From contig CAWDZK010000006.1 of NCBI GenBank assembly GCA_963807005.1, forward strand, positions 620,001 to 684,000: a DNA stretch of 64,000 nt, given 5' to 3'. Both the position numbers and the translations under genes were made by a program. The notes beneath the pieces were generated by a model. That model did not search any database. It was not told where the DNA came from and was given only the letters and a program-made list of their open reading frames with translations. Shown here one piece after another: positions 25,087 to 35,000 of this stretch; positions within the stretch are counted from its first letter, which is position 1; the number at the start of each line of letters is the position of its first letter. The stretch comes from CAWDZK01 sp963807005. GTDB taxonomy: Bacteria > Actinomycetota > Actinomycetes > JACCUZ01.

Positions 25087-25093
25087 CCCACCC

Positions 25094-26275
25094 GTGTCCC
25101 GCGAGTCGTCGAGAGCGCCCCGCGTGCTGCTCGACGCGACAGCCGTGCCCGCAGACCGCGGTGGTGTCGGGCGCTACGTCGACGGACTGGTCAGCGCGCT
25201 GGCCGGCGCCGGCAGGGACGAGGTCGACCTGGTCGTCGTCTGCCAGCGCTCCGATGCGCAGCGGTACGCGCTGCTCGCCGGTGACGCCGAGATCGTGGCC
25301 GGACCGTCGGCCATCTCGCACCGGCCGGCCCGGCTCGCCTGGGAGCAGACCGGGCTGCCGCTGATCGCCCAGCAGGTCGGTGCGGACGTGCTGCACTCGC
25401 CGTACTACACGATGCCGCTGCACGCGAACGTCCCGGTCGTGGTGACGGTGCATGACGTGACCTTCTTCTCCGAGCCCGAGCTGCACAGCGCGGTGAAGAC
25501 CGGCTTCTACCGCTCGGCGACCCGGACCGCGGTCCGCCGCGCCAGCCGGGTGGTGGTCCCCTCACAGGCGACCCGCGACGAGCTCGTCCGGCTGCTCGAC
25601 GCCGACCCGGCCGGCATCGACGTGGCCCTGCACGGCGTCGACACCACCACCTTCCGGCCCCCGTCGGACGCCGAGGCGCGCCGGGTCGCGGACCGGCTCG
25701 GCCTGCACGGCCGCCCGTACGTCGCCTTCCTCGGCGTCCTGGAGCGGCGCAAGAACGTCCCCGACCTGGTCCGCGGCTGGGTCAAGGCCGTCGACGCCAT
25801 GCCGGAGCCGCCCGCGCTCGTCCTGGCCGGCGGCACCGGCTGGGACGACGGCGTCGACCAGGCCTGTGCCGAGGTGCCGCCGCACCTCAAGGTGGTCCGG
25901 CCCGGCTTCCTGCGACCGGCCGACCTGCCGGGGCTGCTCGGCGGCGCCCTCGTGGTGGCCTACCCGAGCAAGGCCGAGGGCTTCGGCCTGCCGGTGCTGG
26001 AGGCCATGGCCTGCGGCGCGGCGGTCCTGACGGCCCGGCGGCTGTCGCTGCCCGAGGTCGGCGGCGACGCGGTGGCCTACACCGAGCCCGACCCGGACGC
26101 GATCGCGACCGCGCTGCGCGACCTGATCGCCGACCCCGAGCGCCGCGCCCGGCTGTCGCGGTCCGGGCTGGAGCGGGCGCGCGAGTTCACCTGGGAGGCG
26201 TCGGCCACGGCGCACCTCGCGACGTACGCCAGGGCGGCCGGAGCCACCACGCCGTCCGCCGACGCCGCCGTCTGA
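25094..26275 (+). CDS. Glycosyltransferase family 4 (mannosyltransferase-like)
   Basis: 393 residues from the GTG at 25094, placed by the strong Shine-Dalgarno site. N-terminal half: LLDATAVPADRGGVGRYVDGL, DVLHSPYYTMPLHANVPVVV and TVHDVTFFSEPELHS. C-terminal donor domain: VAFLGVLERRKNVPDLVRGW, LVLAGGTGWDD, PGFLRPADLPGLLGGALVVAYPSKAEGFGLPVLEAMACG (with the E-x7-E pair) and LSLPEVGGDAVAY. This pattern is shared with actinobacterial mannosyl- and rhamnosyltransferases. It lies 71 bp upstream of a mannose-1-phosphate guanylyltransferase gene, so GDP-mannose is a reasonable donor, by context only. Confidence 0.88.
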   Translation: MSRESSRAPRVLLDATAVPADRGGVGRYVDGLVSALAGAGRDEVDLVVVCQRSDAQRYALLAGDAEIVAGPSAISHRPARLAWEQTGLPLIAQQVGADVLHSPYYTMPLHANVPVVVTVHDVTFFSEPELHSAVKTGFYRSATRTAVRRASRVVVPSQATRDELVRLLDADPAGIDVALHGVDTTTFRPPSDAEARRVADRLGLHGRPYVAFLGVLERRKNVPDLVRGWVKAVDAMPEPPALVLAGGTGWDDGVDQACAEVPPHLKVVRPGFLRPADLPGLLGGALVVAYPSKAEGFGLPVLEAMACGAAVLTARRLSLPEVGGDAVAYTEPDPDAIATALRDLIADPERRARLSRSGLERAREFTWEASATAHLATYARAAGATTPSADAAV

Positions 26276-26283
26276 CGGCTGCG

Positions 26284-26313
26284 CGACGGACGACTGCCCG
26301 ACGGACGACTGCC
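26284..26313 (+). repeat. Two tandem 15-bp units
   Basis: The unit cgacggacgactgcc is repeated exactly at 26284-26298 and 26299-26313, in the gap between the glycosyltransferase and guanylyltransferase genes. Confidence 0.8.
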
Positions 26314-26346
26314 CGCTGACGCCTGCTCGATGATGAGGACCGCCAC

Positions 26347-27441
26347 ATGACCACGCGAGGCCGCGAGGCCGTCCTGCTCGTGGGCGGGCGGGGGACCCGG
26401 TTGCGGCCCCTCACCGTGAACACGCCCAAGCCGATGCTCCCGACCGCCGGTGTGCCGTTCGTCCACCACCAGCTGGCGCAGCTGCGCAGCGCCGGCGTGG
26501 AGCACGTCGTCCTGGCCACCGCCTACCGCCCGGGCGACTTCCGCGACGTCCTGGGCGACGGCTCCGGGGTCGGGCTGCGCATCGACTACGCCCACGAGCA
26601 CGAGCCACTGGGCACGGGTGGGGCGATCCGCAACGTCGCCGACCTGTTGGAGAGCGGGCCGGACGATCCGGTCGTCATCGTCAACGCGGACATCCTCAGT
26701 GGCCACGACGTGGCCCGGCAGGTCGAGGTCCACCTCCGGTGCCGCGCCGATGTCACGCTGCACCTCACCGAGGTCGACGACCCGCGCGCGTACGGCTGCG
26801 TGCCGACCGACGCCGACGGCCGGGTGACCGCGTTCCTGGAGAAGATGCCCGATCCGGTCACCAACCGGGTCAACGCCGGCTGCTACGTGTTCCGGCGCTC
26901 GGTCCTGGACGGCATCCCACCCGGACGCCGGGTGTCCGTGGAGCGGGAGACGTTCCCGGGCCTGGTCGACGCCGGCGCCGTCGTGCTGGGCCATCACGAC
27001 CAGGCCTACTGGATCGACGTCGGGACGCCGGCGGCGTACCTGCGCGGTTCGCGCGACCTGGTCCGCGGCGTCCTCGCCTCGACTGCGCTGCCGGGCCCGA
27101 CGGGGGAGCGGCTGGTGCTCCCGGGCGCCACCATCGCCGCCGACGCCGTCGTCGCGGGTGGCTCGACGGTCGGCCACCGGGCGGTCGTCGGTGCCGGCGC
27201 AGTGGTCGAGGGAAGCGTCCTGCTCGACGGCGCCGAGGTCGGCGCCGGCAGCACGGTGCGCGACTCCGCGGTCGGCGCCGGGGCCCGGATCGGGGCCGGG
27301 GTGGTCCTCGAGGGCGTCGTGGTCGGTGACGGCGCGGAGGTCGGCGACGGCAACGAGCTCGTCACCGGGGCGCGCGTCTGGTGCGACGTGCACATCCCGG
27401 CCCGCGCGATCCGGTTCTCGCCGGACGAGCCCAACGTCTGA
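26347..27441 (+). CDS. manC: Mannose-1-phosphate guanylyltransferase / sugar nucleotidyltransferase
   Basis: 364 residues; gagga lies 8 nt before the ATG. The nucleotide-binding signature VLLVGGRGTRLRPLTVNTPKPML is complete (GGxGTRLxPLTxxxPK). Further blocks: GTGGAIRNVADLL, VVIVNADILSGHDV, FLEKMPDPVTNRVNAGCYVF and YWIDVGTPAAYLRG. The C-terminal ~110 residues form a left-handed beta-helix of hexapeptide repeats (VLPGATIAADAVVAGGSTVG and onward). The enzyme makes GDP-mannose (or a similar NDP-sugar) from sugar-1-phosphate in the cytosol. Equivalent to Rv3264c in gene order and supplies the pathway that includes the phosphomannomutase at 38.2 kb. Specificity for GTP and mannose is assumed from synteny, not from a diagnostic residue. 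Confidence 0.85.
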   Translation: MTTRGREAVLLVGGRGTRLRPLTVNTPKPMLPTAGVPFVHHQLAQLRSAGVEHVVLATAYRPGDFRDVLGDGSGVGLRIDYAHEHEPLGTGGAIRNVADLLESGPDDPVVIVNADILSGHDVARQVEVHLRCRADVTLHLTEVDDPRAYGCVPTDADGRVTAFLEKMPDPVTNRVNAGCYVFRRSVLDGIPPGRRVSVERETFPGLVDAGAVVLGHHDQAYWIDVGTPAAYLRGSRDLVRGVLASTALPGPTGERLVLPGATIAADAVVAGGSTVGHRAVVGAGAVVEGSVLLDGAEVGAGSTVRDSAVGAGARIGAGVVLEGVVVGDGAEVGDGNELVTGARVWCDVHIPARAIRFSPDEPNV

Positions 27442-27459
27442 CGGGCTCGTCCGGCCGTC

Positions 27460-28182
27460 TCAGGCGGCGTTGGCCTCTGGGGCGTCGGTGGCGGGGAACT
27501 TCGTCATGAACTGCTGCAGGACCGCGCCGCTGACCTCGCCGCAGAGCTGGACATGGCTCGCCTGGGCACCCCAGTGCGAGATGCCGATGTGCTTGCCGGC
27601 CGGGAAGTCGCCGTACGAGTCGTCCCACGCCGTGACGATGACCTTGCCGGCCGGGCCGGCGGCGTCGGTGCTGCGGGCGCTGGTGGCCATGTCCTTGAGC
27701 TGGGTGAGCTGGGCGCCCTTCACCGTCGAGTCGTACCAGACGATCGTGTAGCCGTGCTCGAGGTTGTGGACCAGCTGCTCCATCTGCGGCCGGTCACGGG
27801 CCGAGTAGTACTCGCGGGCCGGGAAGATCGGCGCGCCCCAGTGCGGGCCGTAGGACGGCGGCACTGTGGCGTACTTCTCGATCGTGCCGTCCTGCACGTG
27901 CTTGCGGTCGGTCTCGTTGTTGGTGCCGTCCTTGGTCTGCACGCTGCTGCAGCTGGCTGCGGAGGCCGGGACGCCGAACGACGACAACGCCTTGTTGGCC
28001 GGGTCGTTCTTCTTGTTCAGGTACGACGGCACGAGGACGGCCAGGACCAGGCCGATGCCCACGACTGCCGCGACGGCGACGAAGCCCAGGCTGCGGCGGC
28101 GCTGCCGAGCCTGCTCGATCCGCCGCATCTCCTCGACCTTGGCGCGACGGTCCTTCTCGGACTGCTTGGTCTTGCTGGCCAC
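27460..28182 (-). CDS. DUF3105 membrane-anchored protein
   Basis: 240 residues, GTG start. A charged N-terminal helix (KQSEKDRRAKVEEMRRIEQARQRRR is the approximate stretch, residues 6-30) leads to one membrane span (FVAVAAVVGIGLVLAVLVP). The external domain carries the DUF3105 hallmarks: PPSYGPHWGAP, FPAREYYS and VHNLEHGYTIVWYD, with conserved histidines that could bind metal, and a Cys at each end of the domain (ASCSS; HVQLCGEV). Function unknown. Convergent with the guanylyltransferase gene, with only 18 bp between stops. Confidence 0.88.
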   Translation of the reverse strand: MASKTKQSEKDRRAKVEEMRRIEQARQRRRSLGFVAVAAVVGIGLVLAVLVPSYLNKKNDPANKALSSFGVPASAASCSSVQTKDGTNNETDRKHVQDGTIEKYATVPPSYGPHWGAPIFPAREYYSARDRPQMEQLVHNLEHGYTIVWYDSTVKGAQLTQLKDMATSARSTDAAGPAGKVIVTAWDDSYGDFPAGKHIGISHWGAQASHVQLCGEVSGAVLQQFMTKFPATDAPEANAA

Positions 28183-28264
28183 GTGCGTGCCCGGCCCTTT
28201 CGCTGGTGACAGGAACCGCCAACCCTACCTGCGGGACCTGTGAGGATGGGGACGTGAAGGTGAC

Positions 28265-29227
28265 GTGACGATCACGGTCGACGGCCTCGGGCGCACCTAC
28301 CGGCCGGGGCGCCCGCTCGACGTCCTCGCGACGCTGGGGCCGCTCGGCCGCGGGTCGGGCGACCCGACGTTCCGCTCCGGCGGGCAGCTGCGGCGCGGCG
28401 GTGGTCTCTGGCTCACGGCTCGCACACCCGAGGGCACCGCGACGCTGCGGCTCGTGGTCCGGCCCGCTGACGGCGAGGTGGTGGGCACCGCGTGGGGTGC
28501 CGGTGCGGAGTGGCTGCTCGACGGGCTGCCGGCGCTGCTGGGCGAGGAGGACGACCTCGACGGCTTCGACGCGGTGGAGCTCGGGCGGCGGCACCCCGTG
28601 CTGCGCGACACCGCCCGCGCACACACCGGCTGGCGGGTCCCCCGGACCGGCCGGGTGCTGGAGGCGCTGGCCCCGGCCGTCCTCGAGCAGAAGGTCACCG
28701 GCCGGGAGGCCTGGCGCGCCTTCCGCACCCTGGTGCGCTCGTACGGCGAGCCGGCGCCCGGGCCGGCCGACCTGATGCCGCCGGGCCTGTACGTCGCCCC
28801 GGACGGCCCGACCTGGTCGCGCATCCCGTCCTGGGAGTGGCACCGCGCCGGCGTCGACCTGTCCCGGTCGCGGACCCTGGTGACAGCCGCGGGCCGGGCC
28901 GGCCGCCTGGAGGGCCTGGTCGGCCGGCCGGTGGCCGACGCCACGTCCGCACTGCGCTCGCTGCCCGGCATCGGCGCGTGGACCGCCGCCGAGGTGGCCC
29001 AGCGGGCCCTCGGCGACGCCGACGCCGTGTCGGTCGGCGACTACCACCTGGCCGGGATGGTCGGCTACGTGCTCGCGGGGAAGCCCGTCGACGACGACGG
29101 GATGCTCGAGCTGCTCGAGCCCTACCGAGGGCATCGCTACCGCGTGGTGCGCCTGGTGGAGCTCTCCGGGCTGGGGCCGCCGCGTCGGGGCCCGCGGTTC
29201 GAGGGTCGCGACTTCCGCCGCATGTAG
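28265..29227 (+). CDS. DNA-3-methyladenine glycosylase II family (HhH-GPD)
   Basis: 320 residues, GTG start with gaaggtg 5-6 nt upstream. N-terminal AlkA-like beta domain (residues 1-110), then the helix-hairpin-helix GPD fold: VLEQKVTGREAWRAFRTLV, GVDLSRSRTLVTAAG, LRSLPGIGAWTAAEVAQRALGDADAVSVGDYHLA. The hairpin LPGIGAWTA and the catalytic aspartate in VSVGDYHLA are both present, so it should excise alkylated bases from DNA. Stands alone; divergent from DUF3105 and convergent with the F420 genes. Confidence 0.9.
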   Translation: MTITVDGLGRTYRPGRPLDVLATLGPLGRGSGDPTFRSGGQLRRGGGLWLTARTPEGTATLRLVVRPADGEVVGTAWGAGAEWLLDGLPALLGEEDDLDGFDAVELGRRHPVLRDTARAHTGWRVPRTGRVLEALAPAVLEQKVTGREAWRAFRTLVRSYGEPAPGPADLMPPGLYVAPDGPTWSRIPSWEWHRAGVDLSRSRTLVTAAGRAGRLEGLVGRPVADATSALRSLPGIGAWTAAEVAQRALGDADAVSVGDYHLAGMVGYVLAGKPVDDDGMLELLEPYRGHRYRVVRLVELSGLGPPRRGPRFEGRDFRRM

Positions 29228-29246
29228 CCCGGCTGACCCGGCTGCG

Positions 29247-29264
29247 GGACGGGTCCTGCCGTCC
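29247..29264. terminator. Possible bidirectional terminator hairpin
   Basis: ggacgg / ccgtcc stem with a 6-nt loop between the convergent glycosylase and fbiB genes, flanked by an outer ctgac / gtcag pair. No T-run. Confidence 0.4.
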
Positions 29265-29275
29265 GGAGGCCGGCG

Positions 29276-30571
29276 TCAGCGGTGCAGGACGAAGTCCCGC
29301 GGATCGCGCGGGGCGCGCTCGGCCGGCGCGGTAGCGGCGTGGCCGACGGCGACCGCGCCCATCGGGTCCCAGTCCTCGGGCAGGTCGAGCTCGCGGCGTA
29401 CGACGTCGCGGCAGAACATCGTGCTGCTGACCCACGCGGACCCGAGACCCTCGACGGCCAGCGCGACGAGGAAGTTCTGCACCCCCGCGCCCGTCGCCAC
29501 GACGAACATCTCGCGCTCGGCGGTGGCCCGCCGGTCGTCGGGGTACATGTGCATCCCCTCGCGAGCGAGGCAGGGGACCACCAGGCCCGGGACGTCACGC
29601 AGGACGTCGCCGCGCCGGGTGCGCCGGGTCACCTGCTCGTCGCTGAAGCCGTCGCGCTGGAGGTCGGCGACCCAGGCCGCGAGCATCGCGTCCAGCAGGC
29701 GCCGGCGGCGGTCGCGGTCGTCGACCAGGACGAACCGCCACGGGGTCGTGTGGTGCGGGGCCGGCGCGGTGACGGCGGCCGCCACCGCGCGGTGCACGGC
29801 CGCGGGGTCGACCGGCTGGTCGGTGAACGACCGGACGGTGCGCCGGGACGGGACGACCTCGTGCGCCCCCAGGCGGAAGAGGTCCTCGTCGGCCGGTCGC
29901 AGCAGGGCTGCCGCACCGGGGCCGTCCTCGCGGACCGTGCGGTGGGCCAGCCCGCGCACCACCGCGAACGGCCGACGGCCGAGCTTGCCCTTGACCAGGT
30001 CGGCTGCCGAGGCGACCTCGTCGGCGACGGCCGCGACGGTCGCGGTCAGAACGTTGCCGTGGCCGTCGTCGCGACCGCGGAGGTCGTCCAGCGGCTGGAG
30101 TCCCGCCACGCCGATCGCCTGGTCGGTCTGCCCGGTCCGCCAGGCCCGGCCCATCGTGTCGGTGACCACGACCGCCACGTCGGCACCGGTCACCTCGAGC
30201 AGCCGGGACCGCAGCCCGCGGGCGGAGGCGTCGGGGTCCACCGGCAGCAGCAGCACGGTGCCGGGCTCGGTGCCGCTGGCGTCGACCCCGGCAGCCGCCA
30301 GCACCAGGCCGTGGTGCGTCTGCACGATGCGGGTGGCGCCGCGGCGGGCGACCACGCGCACCGTCTCGGCGGTGATCGCCTCCTCCCGGTCCACCCGCAC
30401 GGCACGGCCCTCCGCCTTCGACACGACCTTCGACGTCACCAGGACCACGTCTCCGTCGGCGAGAGCGAAGTCCTCGCCGGACACCGCGTCGGCGACCAGC
30501 GTCGCGAGGTCGTCACCGGCCACCACCTCCGGGACGCCGTCGGGTGCCCAGACCAGGAGCGAGCCGCTCAT
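29276..30571 (-). CDS. fbiB: Coenzyme F420:L-glutamate ligase fused to nitroreductase domain (FbiB)
   Basis: 431 residues from an ATG at 30571 overlapping the fbiA stop (ATGA). The N-terminal ~235 residues are the CofE ligase: DVVLVTSKVVSKAEGRAV, EPGTVLLLPVDPDASARGLR, VVVTDTMGRAWRTGQTDQAIGVAG and DLRGRDDGHGNVLTATV. The C-terminal ~190 residues are an FMN nitroreductase-like domain (VPSRRTVRSFTDQPVDP, APHHTTPWRFVLV, AVEGLGSAWVSSTMF). This two-domain form is the actinobacterial FbiB: the ligase adds the glutamate tail to F420-0, and the second domain reduces dehydro-F420-0 and aids tail extension. Both domains look intact. Operon fbiA-fbiB. Confidence 0.93.
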   Translation of the reverse strand: MSGSLLVWAPDGVPEVVAGDDLATLVADAVSGEDFALADGDVVLVTSKVVSKAEGRAVRVDREEAITAETVRVVARRGATRIVQTHHGLVLAAAGVDASGTEPGTVLLLPVDPDASARGLRSRLLEVTGADVAVVVTDTMGRAWRTGQTDQAIGVAGLQPLDDLRGRDDGHGNVLTATVAAVADEVASAADLVKGKLGRRPFAVVRGLAHRTVREDGPGAAALLRPADEDLFRLGAHEVVPSRRTVRSFTDQPVDPAAVHRAVAAAVTAPAPHHTTPWRFVLVDDRDRRRRLLDAMLAAWVADLQRDGFSDEQVTRRTRRGDVLRDVPGLVVPCLAREGMHMYPDDRRATAEREMFVVATGAGVQNFLVALAVEGLGSAWVSSTMFCRDVVRRELDLPEDWDPMGAVAVGHAATAPAERAPRDPRDFVLHR

Positions 30572-31581
30572 CGGGACAGCAGCTCGGTGGCCAGCTCGAG
30601 TGCGGATCGCGCCATCGCGGCCGCCGCGGGCACGTCCGGCATGAGCAGCGGGACGGCGCGGCAGCGGATGCCGGCCCGGTCCACCACCGGGACCGCCGCG
30701 GCGTCGGAGCTGTCGACCAGCCAGCCGTCCAGCAACCCGCCGGACTGCCGGCCGCCGTAGTGCAGGGCGACCGCCGCGGCCGAGGTCTCGACGCCGATCG
30801 CCGTGAGGACCCGGTCGGCCATCCCGCGCACGGGCGCCCCGCCGACGATCGGCGAGAGGCCCACGACCGGCGCCGGGGTGGCCTCCAGCGCGGCGCGGAT
30901 GCCGGGGACGGCCAGCACCGAACCGATGCTGACCACCGGGTTCGACGGGGGCAGCAGCACCAGGTCGGCCGACGCGATCGCATCCAGCACCCCGGGGCCG
31001 GGTGTCGCTGTGTCGGCGCCGACGGCGACGATGCCGTGTGCCTTCGGCTCGGCGTGCAGCCGGACCCAGTACTCCTGGAAGTGCACCGCCCGCCGCCCGC
31101 CCGGGGAGGTGTCGTCGTCCACGACGACGTGGGTCTCGACCCGGTCGTCGCTCATCGGCAGCAGCCGGACGCCCCGCTCGGCCAGCCCCCACCGGCTGCA
31201 GAGCGCCTCGGTGACCTGGCTCAGCGGGTAGCCCGCGGCGAGCATCTGGGTCCGCACGACATGGGTCGCGAGGTCGCGGTCGCCCAGGCCGAACCAGGAC
31301 GGCTGCGCGCCGTACGCCGCCAGCTCCTCCTGCACGGCGAACGACTCGTCGTCGCGCCCCCACCCCTGCTCCTCGTGGATGCCGCCGCCGAGGGTGTACA
31401 TGACCGTGTCGAGGTCGGGACAGACCCGCAGGCCGAACAGGGTGATGTCGTCGGCGGTGTTGCCGATCACGCTGACCCGCAGCTGGCCTGGGCTCCCGCC
31501 GGTCAGGTCAGGCGCGGCTGCGAGCAGGCCGCGGAGGAACCGGGCGCCCCCGATGCCACCTGCGGGGACCACGACGTGCAT
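30568..31581 (-). CDS. fbiA: 2-phospho-L-lactate/phosphoenolpyruvate transferase (CofD/FbiA)
   Basis: Start placed at the ATG 31581 (MHVVVPAGGIGG), where the family begins; an ATG at 31605 and a longer frame to 31668 are alternatives. The 31605 ATG has ggagg only 1-2 nt away, too close to be a good site. 337 residues. Substrate-binding blocks: AGGIGGARFLRGLLAA, VIGNTADDITLFGLRVCPDLDTV, TLGGGIHEEQGWGRDDE, WFGLGDRDLATHV and LPPSNPVVSIGSVLAVPG. It transfers the (phosphoenol)lactyl group from the GDP-activated donor made by FbiD onto Fo. No fbiC or fbiD in this window. Divergent from whiB with about 200 bp between starts. Confidence 0.93.
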   Translation of the reverse strand: MHVVVPAGGIGGARFLRGLLAAAPDLTGGSPGQLRVSVIGNTADDITLFGLRVCPDLDTVMYTLGGGIHEEQGWGRDDESFAVQEELAAYGAQPSWFGLGDRDLATHVVRTQMLAAGYPLSQVTEALCSRWGLAERGVRLLPMSDDRVETHVVVDDDTSPGGRRAVHFQEYWVRLHAEPKAHGIVAVGADTATPGPGVLDAIASADLVLLPPSNPVVSIGSVLAVPGIRAALEATPAPVVGLSPIVGGAPVRGMADRVLTAIGVETSAAAVALHYGGRQSGGLLDGWLVDSSDAAAVPVVDRAGIRCRAVPLLMPDVPAAAAMARSALELATELLSR

Positions 31582-31693
31582 GCCGGGGGAGAGGCCGGGT
31601 GACATGCCTCCAGTGTCCTCGATGGGCGCGACACGCTGAAACGGGTCGTCCGTTCGGCTAAATATCACCGTCCGGCTTGACGGGGCCGGAGGG

Positions 31694-31703
31694 ACACGCG
31701 TGT
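31694..31703. promoter_or_regulatory. Palindrome between fbiA and whiB
   Basis: acacgcgtgt is a perfect 10-bp palindrome in the divergent intergenic region, 77 bp before the whiB start. It could be an operator; no known box is matched. Confidence 0.3.
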
Positions 31704-31780
31704 AATTCCACCAGTGTCATTCGGTGGTCGGACCGCATGAGGAGCGGGCCGGCGCCGGCCAGGGTCGAGGAGGCACAGCC

Positions 31781-32044
31781 ATGGGCGAGGTGTTCCCGCT
31801 CATCGACGAGCCGGAAGAGTCCGCAGAGAGCGACTGGACCGAGCGCGCGCTCTGCGCCCAGACGGATCCGGAGGCCTTCTTCCCGGAGAAGGGCGGCTCC
31901 ACCCGGGAGGCCAAGAAGGTCTGCCTCGGTTGCGACGTGCGCGCCGAGTGCCTGGAGTACGCGCTCATGAACGACGAGCGCTTCGGCATCTGGGGCGGGC
32001 TGTCCGAGCGCGAGCGCCGGCGGCTGAAGAAGTCGGCCGTCTAG
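31781..32044 (+). CDS. whiB2: WhiB-family [4Fe-4S] transcriptional regulator (WhiB2/WhmD type)
   Basis: 87 residues from the ATG at 31781, with gaggagg 8 nt upstream, preferred to a longer frame from 31724. The four cluster-binding cysteines are C25, C48, C51 and C57 (pattern C...CLGC....C), followed by the ERFGIWGGLSERERRRLKK turn and basic helix that contact sigma factor and DNA. WhiB2/WhmD controls septation and division in relatives. Position next to F420 genes and upstream of the Rv3259- and Rv3258c-like genes agrees with the mycobacterial order, where whiB2 is Rv3260c. The 5' region has no recognised BldD or WhiA site. Confidence 0.93.
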   Translation: MGEVFPLIDEPEESAESDWTERALCAQTDPEAFFPEKGGSTREAKKVCLGCDVRAECLEYALMNDERFGIWGGLSERERRRLKKSAV

Positions 32045-32081
32045 CGCCGCCCGGCAGCACCGCCCCTAGGGTGGTCGCCGC

Positions 32082-35000
32082 ATGACGACGCCACCCGCCC
32101 CGAGCACCCCGGCAGGCCGACCGACGGTCGTCGCGGTGGTCGTCGCACACCACGGCACCCGGTGGCTGCCCGGTCTGCAGGCAGCACTCGCCGGGCAGAC
32201 CCGCGCCCCGGACCTCGTGGTCGCTGCCGACACCAGCGCCACCGACGACGGCTCCCGCACCCTGGTCGCCCTGGTGGACTGGCTCGGCGCCGGGAGGGTG
32301 GCCGACCTCCCTGCCCGGGCCGGTTTCGGCGCGGCGGTGCGCGCCGCCCTCGAGCGGGCCGCGGGTCGGCACACGTTCCTCTGGCTACTGCACGACGACT
32401 GCGCGCCGGCGCCCGACGCCCTCGAGCAGCTGCTCGCCGAGATGGCGCGCGACCCCCTCGTGGCGATCGCCGGTCCCAAGGTGCTCGGCCTCGGCGACCG
32501 GCGGCTGCTGCTGGAGGTCGGTGTGACCATCGCCCGCAGCGGTCGCCGCGAGACCGGCCTCGAACGTCGGGAGCAGGACCAGGGCCAGCACGACGGAACC
32601 CGGGTCGTGCTGGCCGTCGGCACGGCCGGGATGCTGGTACGCCGGGACGTGTGGGACACCCTCGGCGGCCTCGACCCGCTGCTCCCGCTGCTGCGGGACG
32701 ACGTCGACCTGGGCTGGCGGGCGAACCTTGCCGGGCACCGGGTGGTCGTGGTCACCGACGCGGTCGTGCACCACGCCGAGGCCAGCAGCCACCGCCGGCG
32801 CCCGGTGCACGCCGCCGGGGGCCGCACCCACCGGCTGGACCGGCAGCACGCGCTGTACGTCCTGCTCGTCAACCTCCCGCTGCTCCGGGTCCCGGTGGCG
32901 CTGGTGCGGCTGACGGTGAGCACCGTGGCCCGCTCCCTCGGCCTGCTCGCCGGCAAGCGGCCGGCGCACGCGGCGGACGAGCTGCTCGCACTGCTCGCGG
33001 TGGTCGGCCGTCCGGACCGCCTGCTGCGGGCCCGGTTGGCCCGGCGCCGCACCAGGACCCGGTCGGCCCGCAGCGTCACCCCGCTGCTCGCCCCACGCGG
33101 AGCCGGTCTGCGTCAGGGCATGGAGAACCTCAGCGTGTTCCTCGGGACGCGGGCAGGCGACGCGCTCGGTGGTCGGCACCGGGTGGCCGTCGCGCCCGGC
33201 GAGACCGGCCCGACCGCGGAGGACGCCGAGGACCTGCCGTCCAGCGGCGTGGGCCTGGTCCGCCGGCTCCTGCTCCGCCCCACCGTCCTGCTCACGGCGG
33301 TCCTGCTGCTCGTCACCGGCGCCGCGACCCGTGGGCTGGTCGGGGCGGGTCACCTGATGGGTGGCGCGCTGCTCCCGGCCCCGGCGTCACCGGCCGACCT
33401 CTGGCGGACCTACCTGGCCACCTGGCACCCGGTCGGCCTCGGCGGCGACACCGGTGCGCCGCCGTACCTCGCGGTGCTCGCGCTGCTCGCCAACCTGTTG
33501 CTCGGCGGCGCGGAACGCGCCGTCGACCTGCTCCTGCTGGGTGCCGTGCCGCTGGCCGGGCTGTCGGCCTACGCGGCGCTTCGGCGGCTCACGGCGTCGA
33601 CACCGTTGCGGGTGTGGGGTGCGGTCACCTACGCCCTGCTCCCGCCGCTGGTCGCTGCCGTCGCCGCGGGGCGGCTGGGGACGGTCGTGGTCGCGTGGCT
33701 GCTGCCGCTGCTGGTGCTCGTGCTGCTCCGCGCGTGGGGCCCCGACGGCGGCGCGAAGGCGTGGCGGGCGGCGTGGTCGGCCGGCCTGGTCCTGGCCCTC
33801 ATGACGGCGTTCGTGCCGATGGTGTGGCTCGTGGGGGTGGTCGCGCTCGTCGTGGCTGCCGTGGTCCGCCGGTCGGTGCTGCCGCGGGCCGTGGCAGTCG
33901 GCCTGGTTCCCCCGGTGCTGCTGGTGCCGTGGCTGCCGGACCTGGTGGCCCGGCCCTCGCTGCTGCTGCTGGAGCCCGGGCTGCCCGGGCCGGGGCTGTC
34001 CGAGCGGGACCTCGGCGGGCTGGACCTGCTGCTGCTGCACCCCGGCGGCCCCGGACTTCCGCCGCTGCTGCTCGGCGCCGGGCTGCTGCTGGCGGCTCTG
34101 GCCGGGCTGCTGCGCCGGGACCGGCGGCCGCTGGTGCTGCTCGGGTGGTTGGCTGCGGTCGTCTGCCTGGGGGCGGCGCTGGGGCTGGCCCGGACGACGG
34201 TGACCGGGCCCACGCTGGAGGCGTCGGTGGCGGCCTGGCCCGGGCCGCTGATGATCCTCGCCGGCGCCGCGCTGGTCGTCGCGGCCGTGACCGGCGCCGA
34301 GGGTGCCCGGGCCCGGGTGGCCGGGTCCAGCTTCGGCTGGCGGCAGCCGGCCGCGCTGCTGGTCCTCGTCGCGGCCGGGCTCGCGCCGGTGCTCACCGCC
34401 GGGTGGTGGGCGGTCACGGGGGCCGGGGGTCCGTTGCAGCGTCGCGACCCGGTGCTGTTGCCGGCCTTCGTGGCGGCCGAGGGCGACCAGCCGGACCGGC
34501 CGCGCACGCTCGTGCTCCGCGCCCAGGACGACGGCCGGCTCGCGTTTGCAGTGCTGCGCTCGGACGGGCCGCGCACCGGCGACGCCGAGCTCACGCCGGT
34601 CGTCCCGCGCCGCGTCGGGCTCGACGGCGCCGTCGCCGACCTCGCCTCCGGTCGCGGCGGGGACTCCGCCGTCCGCCTGGTGCCGTACGGCATCCGCTTC
34701 GTCCTGCTCGCGACACCGACCGACGGCCGGCTGGTGCGCGCGATCGAGTCGGTGCCGGGCATCGTCCAGGTCAGCGGCCAGGCCGACTCCCGGCTCTGGC
34801 GGATCGACTACCGGGTCGCCAGGCTGCGGGTGCTGGCGCCGGACGCACCGGTGGTGTCCGAGGACGGTGCGGCTCCGGCGGCGGTCCTGCTTCCCGCCGG
34901 CCAGGTCGGGGCGAGGACCGAGGTCCCGGACGGCGCGGCCGGCCGTCTCCTCGTGCTCGCCGACGCGGCCGACGACGGCTGGCGGGCGACGCTCGACGGG

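Noticed and set aside
26284..26313. Tandem 15-bp repeat as a CRISPR-like or regulatory array
   Set aside because: Only two units without spacers; probably replication slippage.
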